Source: Saccoglossus kowalevskii
Lineage: Eukaryota > Hemichordata > Enteropneusta > Harrimaniidae
DNA length: 37,816 nucleotides
NCBI RefSeq assembly: GCF_000003605.2
Contig: NW_003157570.1
Span: 1-37,816 of the forward strand
Direction of reading: 5' to 3'
Shown here: in pieces, positions 1 through 11,848 of the stretch
How positions within the stretch are numbered: the stretch's first letter is position 1
Layout of the letters: each line of letters opens with the position of its first letter
The notes under the pieces: model-generated
What the model was told of the DNA's origin: nothing
Databases searched by the model: none
What the model saw: only the letters and a program-made list of their open reading frames with translations
Translations under genes and position numbers: made by a program

Positions 1-136
1 TCACTCACTATATGTATAAGTTGTGTGTAGAAGTGAGTAGATAACGTATCATGTCATCTAATCAGTCATCTCAATATATGTATACGTTGTGTGTAGAAGT
101 GAGTAGATAACGTATCATGTCATCTAATCAGTCATC

Positions 137-202
137 TCAATATATGTATAAGTTGTGTGTAGAAGTGAGTAGATAACGTATCATGTCATCTAATCAGTCA
201 TC
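137..202 (+). repeat. Reference (perfect consensus) monomer and its internal structure
   Basis: This copy matches the majority base at every position and serves as the numbering standard. Two internal near-duplications are visible. Positions 19-28 (gtgtgtagaa) and 29-38 (gtgagtagat) match at 8 of 10 bases. Positions 49-60 (gtcatctaatca) and 61-66 plus 1-6 of the next unit (gtcatctcaata) match at 9 of 12. The monomer may therefore have grown from shorter tandem units. Positions 36-46 contain GATA and TATC arms around a 3-base centre. Position 41-42 is the only CpG, inside ACGT. Positions 35-40 read AGATAA, a match to the WGATAR consensus of GATA-type factors. One forward frame has a single stop per 22 codons (TAA at 38-40); the other five have at least one each. 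No CENP-B box is present. Confidence 0.95.
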
Positions 203-400
203 TCAATATATGTATAAGTTGTGTGTAGAAGTGAGTAGATAACGTATCATGTCATCTAATCAGTCATCTCAATATATGTATAAGTTGTGTGTAGAAGTGA
301 GTAGATAACGTATCATGTCATCTAATCAGTCATATCAATATGTGTATCAGTTGTGTGTAGAAGTGAGTAGATAACGTATCATGTCATCTAATTAGTCATC

Positions 401-470
401 TCAATATATGTATATTAAAGTTGTGTGGAGAAGTGAGTAAATAACGTATCATGTCATCTAATCAGTCATC
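401..470 (+). repeat. 70-bp monomer subfamily (first of 20 copies)
   Basis: A 4-base insertion changes tataagttg to tatattaaagttg near monomer position 14, giving a 70-bp unit. The 20 copies start at 401, 1263, 1861, 3383, 6821, 10191, 11251, 12641, 15746, 17334, 17602, 27244, 28568, 29100, 29434, 29968, 31160, 32817, 34405 and 36720. Nineteen of the 20 also carry T24G (tgtggagaag), the copy at 28568 being the exception, and most carry G36A. The shared linked changes indicate a single founding insertion later spread by amplification. In most later copies the unit two places upstream carries G36A with A47T (cgtatcttgtc), so the insertion travels inside a 3-monomer or larger block. There are none between 3453 and 6820 or between 17672 and 27243. 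The 29434 copy is 71 bp through an extra G. Confidence 0.96.
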
Positions 471-880
471 TCAATATATGTATAAGTTGTGTGTAGAAGT
501 GAATAGATAACGTATCATGTCATCTAATCAGTCATCTCAATATATGTATAAGTTGTGTGTAGAAGTGAGTAGATAACGTATCATGTCATGTAATTAGTCA
601 TCTCACTATATGTATAAGTTGTGTGTAGAAGTGAGTAGATAACGTATCATGTCATCTAATCAGTCATCTCAATATATGTATAAGTTGTGTGTAGAAGTGA
701 GTAGATAACGTATCATGTCATCTAATCCGTCATCTCAATATATGTATAAGTTGTGTGGAGAAGTGAGTAAATAACGTATCATGTCATCTAATCAGTCATC
801 TCAATATATGTATAAGTTGTGTGTAGAAGTGAGTAGATAACGTATCATGTCATCTAATCAGTCATCTCAATATATGTATG

Positions 881-1751
881 AGTTGTGTGTAGAAATGAGT
901 AGATAACTTATCATGTCATCTAATCAGTCATCTCAATATATGTATAAGTTGTGTGTAGAAGTGAGTAAATAACGTATCATGTCATCTAATCAGTCATATC
1001 AATATGTGTATCAGTTGTGTGTAGAAGTGAGTAGATAACGTATCATGTCATCTAATTAGTCATCTCACTATATGTATAAGTTGTGTGTAGAAGTGAGTAA
1101 ATAACGTATCATGTCATCTAATCAGTCATCTCAATATATGTACAAGTTGTGTGTAGAAGTGAGTAGATAACGTATCATGTCATCTAATCAGTCATCTCAA
1201 TATATGTATGAGTTGTGTGTAGAAGTGAGTAAATAACGTATCTTGTCATCTAATCAGTCATCTCAATATATGTATATTAAAGTTGTGTGGAGAAGTGAGT
1301 AAATAACGTATCATGTCATCTAATCAGTCATCTCAATATATGTATAAGTTGTGTGTAGAAGTGAATAGATAACGTATCATGTCATCTAATCAGTCATCTC
1401 AATATATGTATAAGTTGTGTTTAGAAGTGAGTAGATAACGTATCATGTCATGTAATTAGTCATCTCACTATATGTATAAGTTGTGTGTAGAAGTGAGTAG
1501 ATAACGTATCATGTCATCTAATCAGTCATCTCAATATATGTATAAGTTGTGTGTAGAAGTGAGTAGATAACGTATCATGTCATCTAATCAGTCATCTCAA
1601 TATATGTATAAGTTGTGTGTAGAAGTGAGTAGATAACGTATCATGTCATCTAATCAGTCATCTCAATATATGTATAAGTTGTGTGTAGAAGTGAGTAGAT
1701 AACGTATCATGTCATCTAATCAGTCATCTCAATATATGTATAAGTTGTGTG
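881..1751 (+). repeat. Higher-order block, 32-monomer offset (copy 1)
   Basis: About 870 bp that match 3001-3871 at an offset of 2120 bp (30 monomers of 66 bp plus 2 of 70 bp). I found no difference in a line-by-line comparison. Shared rare markers are agaaatgag with G42T (aactta) at 891-910, C66A/A8G/A14C near 995-1014, T13C near 1143, A47T near 1243, the 70-bp unit at 1263, G33A near 1363, G23T (gtgtttag) near 1421 and C54G near 1450. Identity across so many private variants suggests a recent duplication. Confidence 0.92.
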
Positions 1752-2354
1752 TAGAAGTGAGTAAATAACGTATCATGTCATCTAATCAGTCATATCAATA
1801 TGTGTATCAGTTGTGTGTAGAAGTGAGTAGATAACGTATCATGTCATCTAATTAGTCATCTCAATATATGTATATTAAAGTTGTGTGGAGAAGTGAGTAA
1901 ATAACGTATCATGTCATCTAATCAGTCATCTCAATATATGTATAAGTTGTGTGTAGAAGTGAATAGATAACGTATCATGTCATCTAATCAGTCATCTCAA
2001 TATATGTATAAGTTGTGTGTAGAAGTGAGTAGATAACGTATCATGTCATGTAATTAGTCATCTCACTATATGTATAAGTTGTGTGTAGAAGTGAGTAGAT
2101 AACGTATCATGTCATCTAATCAGTCATCTCAATATATGTATAAGTTGTGTGTAGAAGTGAGTAGATAACGTATCATGTCATCTAATCCGTCATCTCAATA
2201 TATGTATAAGTTGTGTGGAGAAGTGAGTAAATAACGTATCATGTCATCTAATCAGTCATCTCAATATATGTATAAGTTGTGTGTAGAAGTGAGTAGATAA
2301 CGTATCATGTCATCTAATCAGTCATCTCAATATATGTATGAGTTGTGTGTAGAA
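1461..2354 (+). repeat. Higher-order block, 22-monomer period (copy 2)
   Basis: Second copy of the block at 1-894, carrying the same marker order: C66A/A8G/A14C at 1791-1810, the 70-bp unit at 1861, G33A near 1963, C54G+C59T+A4C at 2050-2070 and A60C near 2188. It overlaps the block 881-1751, so two offsets (1460 and 2120 bp) run through the same sequence. The overlap implies successive rather than single duplication events. Confidence 0.9.
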
Positions 2355-3000
2355 GTGAGTAGATAACGTATCATGTCATCTAATCAGTCATCTCAATATA
2401 TGTATAAGTTGTGTGTAGAAGTGAGTAGATAACGTATCATGTCATCTAATTAGTCATCTCACTATATGTATAAGTTGTGTGTAGAAGTGAGTAGATAACG
2501 TATCATGTCATCTAATCAGTCATCTCAATATATGTATAAGTTGTGTGTAGAAGTGATTAGATAACGTATCATGTCATCTAATCAGTCATCTCAATATATG
2601 TATGAGTTGTATGTAGAAGTGAGTAGATAACGTATCATGTCATCTAATCAGTCATCTCAACATATGTATGAGTTGTGTGTAGAAGTGAGTAGATAACGTA
2701 TCATGTCATCTAATCAGTCATCTCAATATATGTATGAGTTGTGTGTAGAAGTGAGTAAATAACGTATCATGTCATCTAATCAGTCATATCAATATGTGTA
2801 TCAGTTGTGTGTAGAAGTGAGTAGATAACGTATCATGTCATCTAATTAGTCATCTCACTATATGTATAAGTTGTGTGTAGAAGTGAGTAAATAACGTATC
2901 ATGTCATCTAATCAGTCATCTCAATATATGTACAAGTTGTGTGTAGAAGTGAGTAGATAACGTATCATGTCATCTAATCAGTCATCTCAATATATGTATA

Positions 3001-3871
3001 AGTTGTGTGTAGAAATGAGTAGATAACTTATCATGTCATCTAATCAGTCATCTCAATATATGTATAAGTTGTGTGTAGAAGTGAGTAAATAACGTATCAT
3101 GTCATCTAATCAGTCATATCAATATGTGTATCAGTTGTGTGTAGAAGTGAGTAGATAACGTATCATGTCATCTAATTAGTCATCTCACTATATGTATAAG
3201 TTGTGTGTAGAAGTGAGTAAATAACGTATCATGTCATCTAATCAGTCATCTCAATATATGTACAAGTTGTGTGTAGAAGTGAGTAGATAACGTATCATGT
3301 CATCTAATCAGTCATCTCAATATATGTATGAGTTGTGTGTAGAAGTGAGTAAATAACGTATCTTGTCATCTAATCAGTCATCTCAATATATGTATATTAA
3401 AGTTGTGTGGAGAAGTGAGTAAATAACGTATCATGTCATCTAATCAGTCATCTCAATATATGTATAAGTTGTGTGTAGAAGTGAATAGATAACGTATCAT
3501 GTCATCTAATCAGTCATCTCAATATATGTATAAGTTGTGTTTAGAAGTGAGTAGATAACGTATCATGTCATGTAATTAGTCATCTCACTATATGTATAAG
3601 TTGTGTGTAGAAGTGAGTAGATAACGTATCATGTCATCTAATCAGTCATCTCAATATATGTATAAGTTGTGTGTAGAAGTGAGTAGATAACGTATCATGT
3701 CATCTAATCAGTCATCTCAATATATGTATAAGTTGTGTGTAGAAGTGAGTAGATAACGTATCATGTCATCTAATCAGTCATCTCAATATATGTATAAGTT
3801 GTGTGTAGAAGTGAGTAGATAACGTATCATGTCATCTAATCAGTCATCTCAATATATGTATAAGTTGTGTG
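3001..3871 (+). repeat. Higher-order block, 32-monomer offset (copy 2)
   Basis: Second copy of 881-1751, with all its rare markers in order: agaaatgag plus aactta at 3011-3030, T13C near 3263, A47T near 3363, the 70-bp unit at 3383, gtgtttag near 3541 and C54G near 3570. Left of 3001 the match soon degrades (a G/A difference at 880 versus 3000). It ends at 3872, where this copy has T24G and copy 1 does not. Confidence 0.92.
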
Positions 3872-5168
3872 GAGAAGTGAGTAGATAACGTATCATGTCA
3901 TCTAATCCGTCATCTCAATATATGTATAAGTTGTGTGTAGAAGTGAGTAGATAACGTATCATGTCATCTAATTAGTCATCTCAATATATGTATAAGTTGT
4001 GTGTAGAAGTGAGTAGATAACGTATCATGTCATCTAATCAGTCATCTCAATATATGTATAAGTTGTGTGTAGAAGTGAGTAGATAACGTATCATGTCATC
4101 TAATTAGTCATCTCACTATATGTATAAGTTGTGTGTAGAAGTGAGTAGATAACGTATCATGTCATCTAATCAGTCATCTCAATATATGTATAAGTTGTGT
4201 GTAGAAGTGATTAGATAACGTATCATGTCATCTAATCAGTCATCTCAATATATGTATGAGTTGTATGTAGAAGTGAGTAGATAACGTATCATGTCATCTA
4301 ATCAGTCATCTCAACATATGTATGAGTTGTGTGTAGAAGTGAGTAGATAACGTATCATGTCATCTAATCAGTCATCTCAATATATGTATGAGTTGTGTGT
4401 AGAAGTGAGTAAATAACGTATCATGTCATCTAATCAGTCATATCAATATGTGTATCAGTTGTGTGTAGAAGTGAGTAGATAACGTATCATGTCATCTAAT
4501 TAGTCATCTCAATATATGTATAAGTTGTGTGTAGAAGTGAGTAGATAACGTATCATGTCATCTAATCAGTCATCTCAATATATGTATAAGTTGTGTGTAG
4601 AAGTGAGTAGATAACGTATCATGTCATCTAATTAGTCATCTTACTATATGTATAAGTTGTGTGTAGAAGTGAGTAGATAACGTATCATGTCATCTAATCA
4701 GTCATCTCAATATATGTATAAGTTGTGTGTAGAAGTGATTAGATAACGTATCATGTCATCTAATCAGTCATCTCAATATATGTATGAGTTGTATGTAGAA
4801 GTGAGTAGATAACGTATCATGTCATCTAATCAGTCATCTCAACATATGTATGAGTTGTGTGTAGAAGTGAGTAGATAACGTATCATGTCATCTAATCAGT
4901 CATCTCAATATATGTATAAGTTGTGTGTAGAAGTGAGTAAATAACGTATCTTGTCATCTAATTAGTCATCTCACTATATGTATAAGTTGTGTGTAGAAGT
5001 GAGTAGATAACGTATCATGTCATCTAATCAGTCATCTCAATATATGTATAAGTTGTGTGTAGAAGTGAGTAGATAACGTATCATGTCATCTAATTAGTCA
5101 TCTCAATATATGTATAAGTTGTGTGTAGAAGTGAGTAGATAACGTATCATGTCATCTAATCAGTCATC

Positions 5169-5498
5169 TCAATATATGTGTAAGTTGTGTGTAGAAGTGA
5201 GTAGATAACGTATCATGTCATCTAATCAGTCATCTCAATATATGTATAAGTTGTGTGGAGAAGTGAGTAAATAACGTATCATGTCATCTAATCAGTCATC
5301 TCAATATATGTATAAGTTGTGTGTTGAAGTGAGTAGATAACGTATCATGTCATCTAATCAGTCATCTCAATATATGTCTAAGTTGTGTGTAGAAGTGAGT
5401 AGATAACGTATCATGTCATCTAATCAGTCATCTCAATATATGTATAAGTTGTGTGGAGAATTGAGTAAATAACGTATCATGTCATCTAATCAGTCATC
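5169..5498 (+). repeat. Five-monomer signature block (copy 1)
   Basis: Five consecutive monomers carry, in order: A12G (atgtgtaag, at 5180), T24G with G36A, a near-consensus unit, A12C (atgtctaag, at 5378), and again T24G with G36A. The same five-step order occurs at 10591-10920 and 11519-11848. A one-base change (gtgttgaag) in the third unit and gaattgag in the fifth are private to this copy. Confidence 0.88.
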
Positions 5499-5755
5499 TC
5501 AATATATGTATAAGTTGTGTGTAGAAGTGAGTAGATAACGTATCATGTCATCTAATCAGTCATCTCAATATATGTATAAGTTGTGTGTAGAAGTGAGTAG
5601 ATAACGTATCATGTCATCTAATCAGTCATCTCAATATATGTATAAGTTGTGTGGAGAAGTGAGTAGATAACGTATCATGTCATCTAATCCGTCATCTCAA
5701 TATATGTATAAGTTGTGTGTAGAAGTGAGTAGATAACGTATCATGTCATCTAATT

Positions 5756-6512
5756 AGTCATCTCAATATATGTATAAGTTGTGTGTAGAAGTGAGTAGAT
5801 AACGTATCATGTCATCTAATCAGTCATCTCAATATATGTATAAGTTGTGTGTAGAAGTGAGTAGATAACGTATCATGTCATCTAATTAGTCATCTCACTA
5901 TATGTATAAGTTGTGTGTAGAAGTGAGTAGATAACGTATCATGTCATCTAATTAGTCATCTCAATATATGTATAAGTTGTGTGTAGAAGTGAGTAGATAA
6001 CGTATCATGTCATCTAATCAGTCATCTCAATATATGTATAAGTTGTGTGTAGAAGTGAGTAGATAACGTATCATGTCATCTAATTAGTCATCTCACTATA
6101 TGTATAAGTTGTGTGTAGAAGTGAGTAGATAACGTATCATGTCATCTAATCAGTCATCTCAATATATGTATAAGTTGTGTGTAGAAGTGATTAGATAACG
6201 TATCATGTCATCTAATCAGTCATCTCAATATATGTATGAGTTGTATGTAGAAGTGAGTAGATAACGTATCATGTCATCTAATCAGTCATCTCAATATATG
6301 TATGAGTTGTGTGTAGAAGTGAGTAGATAACGTATCATGTCATCTAATCAGTCATCTCAATATATGTATGAGTTGTGTGTAGAAGTGAGTAAATAACGTA
6401 TCATGTCATCTAATCAGTCATATCAATATGTGTATCAGTTGTGTGTAGAAGTGAGTAGATAACGTATCATGTCATCTAATTAGTCATCTCACTATATGTA
6501 TAAGTTGTGTGT
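5756..6512 (+). repeat. Long-range duplicated block (left copy)
   Basis: About 757 bp that I could not distinguish from 35326-36082, although 447 monomers lie between equivalent points. Markers in order: C59T units, C59T+A4C near 5887-5897, C59T alone near 5953, C59T+A4C near 6085-6095, G33T (gtgattag) at 6191, A14G+G21A (tatgagttgtatg) near 6238-6245, two further A14G units, then C66A/A8G/A14C near 6424-6436. The left boundary is a C/T difference just before 5756. The right boundary is the one-base insertion at 36082-36083 in the other copy. Shorter relatives lie near 2460-2900, 4090-4500, 4630-4930 and 21850-22330. Confidence 0.92.
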
Positions 6513-7088
6513 AGAAGTGAGTAAATAACGTATCATGTCATCTAATCAGTCATCTCAATATATGTACAAGTTGTGTGTAGAAGTGAGTAGATAACGTATC
6601 ATGTCATCTAATCAGTCATCTCAATATATGTATAAGTTGTGTGTAGAAATGAGTAGATAAACGTATCATGTCATCTAATTCAGTCATCTCAATATATGTA
6701 TAAGTTGTGTGTAGAAGTGAGTAAATAACGTATCTTGTCATCTAATCAGTCATCTCAATATATGTATAAGTTGTGTGTAGAAGTGAGTAGATAACATATC
6801 ATGTCATCTAATCAGTCATCTCAATATATGTATATTAAAGTTGTGTGGAGAAGTGAGTAGATAACGTATCATGTAATCTAATCAGTCATCTCAATATATG
6901 TATAAGTTGTGTGTAGAAGTGAGTAGATAACGTATCATGTCATCTAATTAGTCATCTCACTATATGTATAAGTTGTGTGTAGAAGTGAGTAGATAACGTA
7001 TCATGTCATCTAATCAGTCATCTCAATATATGTATAAGTTGTGTGTAGAAGTGAGTAGATAACGTATCATGTCATCTAATCAGTCATC

Positions 7089-7814
7089 TCAATATATGTA
7101 TGAGTTGTGTGTAGAAGTGAGTAAATATCGTATCATGTCATCTAATCAGTCATCTCAATATGTGTATAAGTTGTGTGTAGAAGTGAGTAGATAACGTATC
7201 ATGTCATCGAATCAGTCATCTCAATATATGTATGAGTTGTGTGTAGAAGTGAGTAGATAACGTATCATGTCATCTAATCAGTCATCTCAATATATGTATA
7301 AGTTGTGTGTAGAAGTGAGTAGATAACGTATCATGTCATCTAATCAGTCATCTCAATATATGTATAAGTTGTGTGTAGAAGTGAGTAAATAACGTATCAT
7401 GTCATCTAATCAGTCATCTCAATATATGTATAAGTTGTGTGTAGAAGTGAGTAAATAACGTATCTTGTCATCTAATCAGTCATCTCTATATATGTATAAG
7501 TTGTGTGTAGAAGTGCGTAGATAACGTATCATGTCATCTAATCAGTCATCTCAATATATGTATAAGTTGTGTGTAGAAGTGAGTAGATAACGTATCATGT
7601 CATCTAATCAGTCATCTCAATATATGTATGAGTTGTGTGTAGAAGTGAGTAAATATCGTATCATGTCATCTAATCAGTCATCTCAATATGTGTATAAGTT
7701 GTGTGTAGAAGTGAGTAGATAACGTATCATGTCATCGAATCAGTCATCTCAATATATGTATGAGTTGTGTGTAGAAGTGAGTAGATAACGTATCATGTCA
7801 TCTAATCAGTCATC
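7089..7814 (+). repeat. Three-monomer signature, first two of nine copies (528 bp apart)
   Basis: The signature is three units. Unit 1 has A14G, G36A and A40T (gtaaatatcg). Unit 2 has A8G (aatatgtgta) and T55G (gtcatcgaat). Unit 3 has A14G. Copies start at 7089 and 7617 here, then at 21698, 24735, 30302, 30698, 32088, 32619 and 33943. T55G is missing from those at 21698 and 32619. Copies at 24735, 32088, 32619 and 33943 are also preceded by a unit reading acatataatg (or acatacaatg), marking a larger sub-lineage. A40T removes the TAA stop of one forward frame, giving a 41-codon open stretch here that is probably fortuitous; T55G creates a second CpG. Confidence 0.88.
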
Positions 7815-8870
7815 TCAATATATGTATAAGTTGTGTGTAGAAGTGAGTAGATAACGTATCATGTCATCTAATCAGTCATCTCAATATATGTATAAGTTGT
7901 GTGGAGAAGTGAGTAAATAACGTATCATGTCATCTAATCAGTCATCTCAATATATGTATAAGTTGTGTGTAGAAGTGAGTAGATAACGTATCATGTCATC
8001 TAATCAGTCATCTCAATATATGTATAAGTTGTGTGTAGAAGTGAGTAGATAACGTATCATGTCATCTAATCAGTCATCTCAATATATGTATAAGTTGTGT
8101 GTAGAAGTGAGTAGATAACGTATCATGTCTTCTAATCAGTCATCTCAATATATGTATAAGTTGTGTGTAGAAGTGAGTAGATAACGTATCATGTCATCTA
8201 ATCAGTCATCTCAATATATGTATAAGTTGTGTGTAGAAGTGAGTAGATAACGTATCATGTCATCTAATCAGTCATCTCAATATATGTATAAGTTGTGTGT
8301 AGAAGTGAGTAGATAACGTATCATGTCATCTAATCAGTCATCTCAATATATGTATAAGTTGTGTGTAGAAGTGAGTAGATAACGTATCATGTCATCTAAT
8401 CAGTCATCTCAATATATGTATAAGTTGTGTGGAGAAGTGAGTAAATAACGTATCATGTCATGTAATCAGTCATCTCAATATATGTATAAGTTGTGTGTAG
8501 AAGTGAGTAGATAACGTATCATGTCATCTAATCAGTCATCTCAATATATGTATAAGTTGTGTGTAGAAGTGAGTAGATAACGTATCATGTCATCTAATCA
8601 GTCATCTCAATATATGTATAAGTTGTGTGGAGAAGTGAGTAAATAACGTATCATGTCATCTAATCAGTCATCTCAATATATGTATGAGTTGTGTGTAGAA
8701 GTGAGTAGATAACGCATCATGTCATCTAATCAGTCATCTCAATATATGTATAAGTTGTATGTAGAAGTGAGTAGATAACGTATCATGTCATCTAATCAGT
8801 CATCTCAATATATGTATAAGTTGTGTGTAGAAGTGAGTAGATAACGTATCATGTCATCTAATCAGTCATA

Positions 8871-9464
8871 TCAATATATGTATCAGTTGTATGTAGAAGT
8901 GAGTAGATAACGTATCATGTCATCTAATCAGTCATCTCAATATATGTATAAGTTGTGTGTAGAAGTGAGTAGATAACGTATCATATCATCTAATCAGTCA
9001 TCTCAATATATGTATAAGTTGTGTGTAGAAGTGAGTAGATAACGTATCATGTCATCTAATCAGTCATCTCAATATATGTATAAGTTGTATGTAGAAGTGA
9101 GTAGATAACGTATCATGTCATCTAATCAGTCATCTCAATATATGGATAAGTTGTGTGTAGAAGTGAGTAAATAACGTATCATGTCATCTAATCAGTCATC
9201 TCAATATATGTATAAGTTGTGTGTAGAAGTGAGTAGATAACGTATCATGTCATCTAATCAGTCATCTCAATATATGTACAAGTTGTGTGTAGAAGTAAGT
9301 AAATAACGTATCATGTCATCTAATCAGTCATCTCAATGTATGTATAAGTTGTGTGTAGAAGTGAGTAGATAACGTATCATGTCATCTAATCAGTCATCTC
9401 AATATATGTATGAGTTGTGTGTAGAAGTGAGTAAATAACGTATCATGTCATCTAATCAGTCATC
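8871..9464 (+). repeat. Nine-monomer higher-order unit (diverged copy)
   Basis: This 594-bp unit begins after a C66A junction (tcatatcaat). The diagnostic series follows: T11G with G36A in the fifth monomer (atatggataag, variant base 9145), T13C in the seventh (atgtacaag), and A6G in the eighth (caatgtatg). Copies start at 8871, 13700, 14294, 20246 and 25725; in each, the T11G base lies exactly 274 bp after the start. This copy and the one at 25725 share G31A (gaagtaagta) and lack the T13G seen after A6G at 13700, 14294 and 20246, so they form a sub-lineage. Confidence 0.88.
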
Positions 9465-10590
9465 TCAATATATGTATAAGTTGTGTGTAGAAGTGAGCAG
9501 ATAACGTATCATGTCATCTAATCAGTCATCTCAATATATGTATAAGTTGTGTGTAGAAGTGAGTAGATAACGTATCATGTCATCTAATCAGTCATCTCAA
9601 TATATGTATAAGTTGTATGTAGAAGTGAGTAGATAACGTATCATGTCATCTAATCAATCATCTCAATATATGTATAAGTTGTGTGTAGAAGTGAGTAGAT
9701 AACGTATCATGTCATCTAATCAGTCATCTCAATATATGTATAAGTTGTGTGTAGAAGTAAGTAAATAACGTATCATGTCATCTAATCAGTCATCTCAATG
9801 TATGTATAAGTTGTGTGTAGAAGTGAGTAGATAACGTATCATGTCATCTAATCAGTCATCTCAATATATGTATGAGTTGTGTGTGGAAGTGAGTAAATAA
9901 CGTATCATGTCATCTAATCAGTCATCTCAATATATGTATAAGTTGTGTGTAGAAGTGAGTAGATAACGTATCATGTCATCTAATCAGTCATCTCAATATA
10001 TGTATAAGTTGTGTGTAGAAGTGAGTAGATAACGTATCATGTCATCTAATCAGTCATCTCAATATATGTATAAGTTGTGTGTAGAAGTGAGTAAATAACG
10101 TATCTTGTCATCTAATCAGTCATCTCAATATATGTATAAGTTGTGTGTAGAAGTGAGTAGATAACGTATCATGTCATCTAATCAGTCATCTCAATATATG
10201 TATATTAAAGTTGTGTGGAGAAGTGAGTAAATAACGTATCATGTCATCTAATCAGTCATCTCAATATATGTATAAGTTGTGTGTAGAAGTGAGTAGATAA
10301 CGTATCATGTAATCTAATCAGTCATCTCAATATATGTATAAGTTGTGTGTAGAAGTGAGTAGATAACGTATCATGTCATCTAATTAGTCATCTCACTATA
10401 TGTATAAGTTGTGTGTAGAAGTGAGTAGATAACGTATCATGTCATCTAATCAGTCATCTCAATATATGTATAAGTTGTGTGTAGAAGTGAGTAGATAACG
10501 TATCATGTCATCTAATTAGTCATCTCAATATATGTTTAAGTTGTGTGTAGAAGTGAGTAGATAACGTATCATGTCATCTAATCAGTCATC

Positions 10591-10920
10591 TCAATATATG
10601 TGTAAGTTGTGTGTAGAAGTGAGTAGATAACGTATCATGTCATCTAATCAGTCATCTCAATATATGTATAAGTTGTGTGGAGAAGTGAGTAAATAACGTA
10701 TCATGTCATCTAATCAGTCATCTCAATATATGTATAAGTTGTGTGTAGAAGTGAGTAGATAACGTATCATGTCATCTAATCAGTCATCTCAATATATGTC
10801 TAAGTTGTGTGTAGAAGTGAGTAGATAACGTATCATGTCATCTAATCAGTCATCTCAATATATGTATAAGTTGTGTGGAGAAGTGAGTAAATAACGTATC
10901 ATGTCATATAATCAGTCATC
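10591..10920 (+). repeat. Five-monomer signature block (copy 2)
   Basis: Copy of 5169-5498 at offset 5422 bp (82 monomers, plus two 70-bp insertions and two single-base insertions). A12G is at 10602 and A12C at 10800. The preceding unit carries C59T and a private atgtttaag. It lies 928 bp (14 monomers, one of them 70 bp) left of the next copy at 11519. Confidence 0.88.
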
Positions 10921-11518
10921 TCAATATATATATAAGTTGTGTGTAGAAGTGAGTAGATAACGTATCATGTCATCTAATCAGTCATCTCAATATATGTATA
11001 AGTTGTGTGTAGAAGTGAGTAGATAACGTATCATGTCATCTAACCAGTCATCTCAATATATGTATAAGTTGTGTGTAGAAGTGAGTAAATAACGTATCAT
11101 GTCATCTAATCAGTCATCTCAATATATGTATAAGTTGTGTGTAGAAGTGAGTAAATAACGTATCTTGTCATCTAATCAGTCATCTCAATATATGTATAAG
11201 TTGTTTGTAGAAGTGAGTAGATAACGTATCATGTCATCTAATCAGTCATCTCAATATATGTATATTAAAGTTGTGCGGAGAAGTGAGTAGATAACGTATC
11301 ATGTCATCTAATTAGTCATCTCACTATATGTATAAGTTGTGTGTAGAAGTGAGTAGATAACGTACCATGTCATCTAATCAGTCATCTCAATATATGTATA
11401 AGTTGTGTGTAGAAGTGAGTAGATAACGTATCATGTCATCTAATTAGTCATCTCAATATATGTATAAGTTGTGTGTAGAAGTGAATAGATAACGTATCAT
11501 GTCATCTAATCACTCATC

Positions 11519-11848
11519 TCAATATATGTGTAAGTTGTGTGTAGAAGTGAGTAGATAACGTATCATGTCATCTAATCAGTCATCTCAATATATGTATAAG
11601 TTGTGTGGAGAAGTGAGTAAATAACGTATCATGTCATCTAATCAGTCATCTCAATATATGTATAAGTTGTGTGTAGAAGTGAGTAGATAACGTATCATGT
11701 CATCTAATCAGTCATCTCAATATATGTCTAAGTTGTGTGTAGAAGTGAGTAGATAACGTATCATGTCATCTAATCAGTCATCTCAATATATGTATAAGTT
11801 GTGTGGAGAAGTGAGTAAATAACGTATCATGTCATCTAATCAGTCATC
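11519..11848 (+). repeat. Five-monomer signature block (copy 3)
   Basis: A12G at 11530, T24G+G36A in the next unit, A12C at 11728, then T24G+G36A: the same order and spacing as at 5169 and 10591. The unit before it has G33A and a cactcatc variant not seen in the other copies. Confidence 0.88.

Larger units (their letters stand above)
1..894 (+). repeat. Higher-order block, 22-monomer period (copy 1)
   Basis: This segment matches 1461-2354 at an offset of exactly 1460 bp, which is 20 monomers of 66 bp plus 2 of 70 bp. Shared markers in order are C66A/A8G/A14C (331-350), C59T (near 393), the 70-bp unit at 401, G33A (near 503), C54G with C59T and A4C (590-610), A60C (near 728), and T24G with G36A (750-772). 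I noticed only about two internal substitutions (A15C near 85; G36A absent near 304) plus the first few bases of the window. The match ends at 895, where copy 1 has the agaaatgag variant. The tract shows that amplification units here span tens of monomers. Confidence 0.9.

Noticed and set aside
1-10. True left end of the array at base 1.
   Set aside because: The first bases differ from the expected catc only as a one-base deletion would, and no unique sequence precedes them, so this is just where the window starts.
137-202. TATA-like promoter in each monomer (aatatatgtataag).
   Set aside because: An AT-rich string alone is weak evidence in 68% AT DNA, and there is no downstream gene or other promoter element. 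Transcription of the satellite cannot be judged from sequence.
7050-7200. Possible repeat-encoded peptide: 66 bp is 22 codons and one forward frame has a single stop per monomer; A40T units extend it to 41 codons.
   Set aside because: The consensus has a stop in every frame on both strands. Common variants C59T and C51A add further stops in this same frame, and single-base indels are tolerated, so there is no sign of coding constraint.
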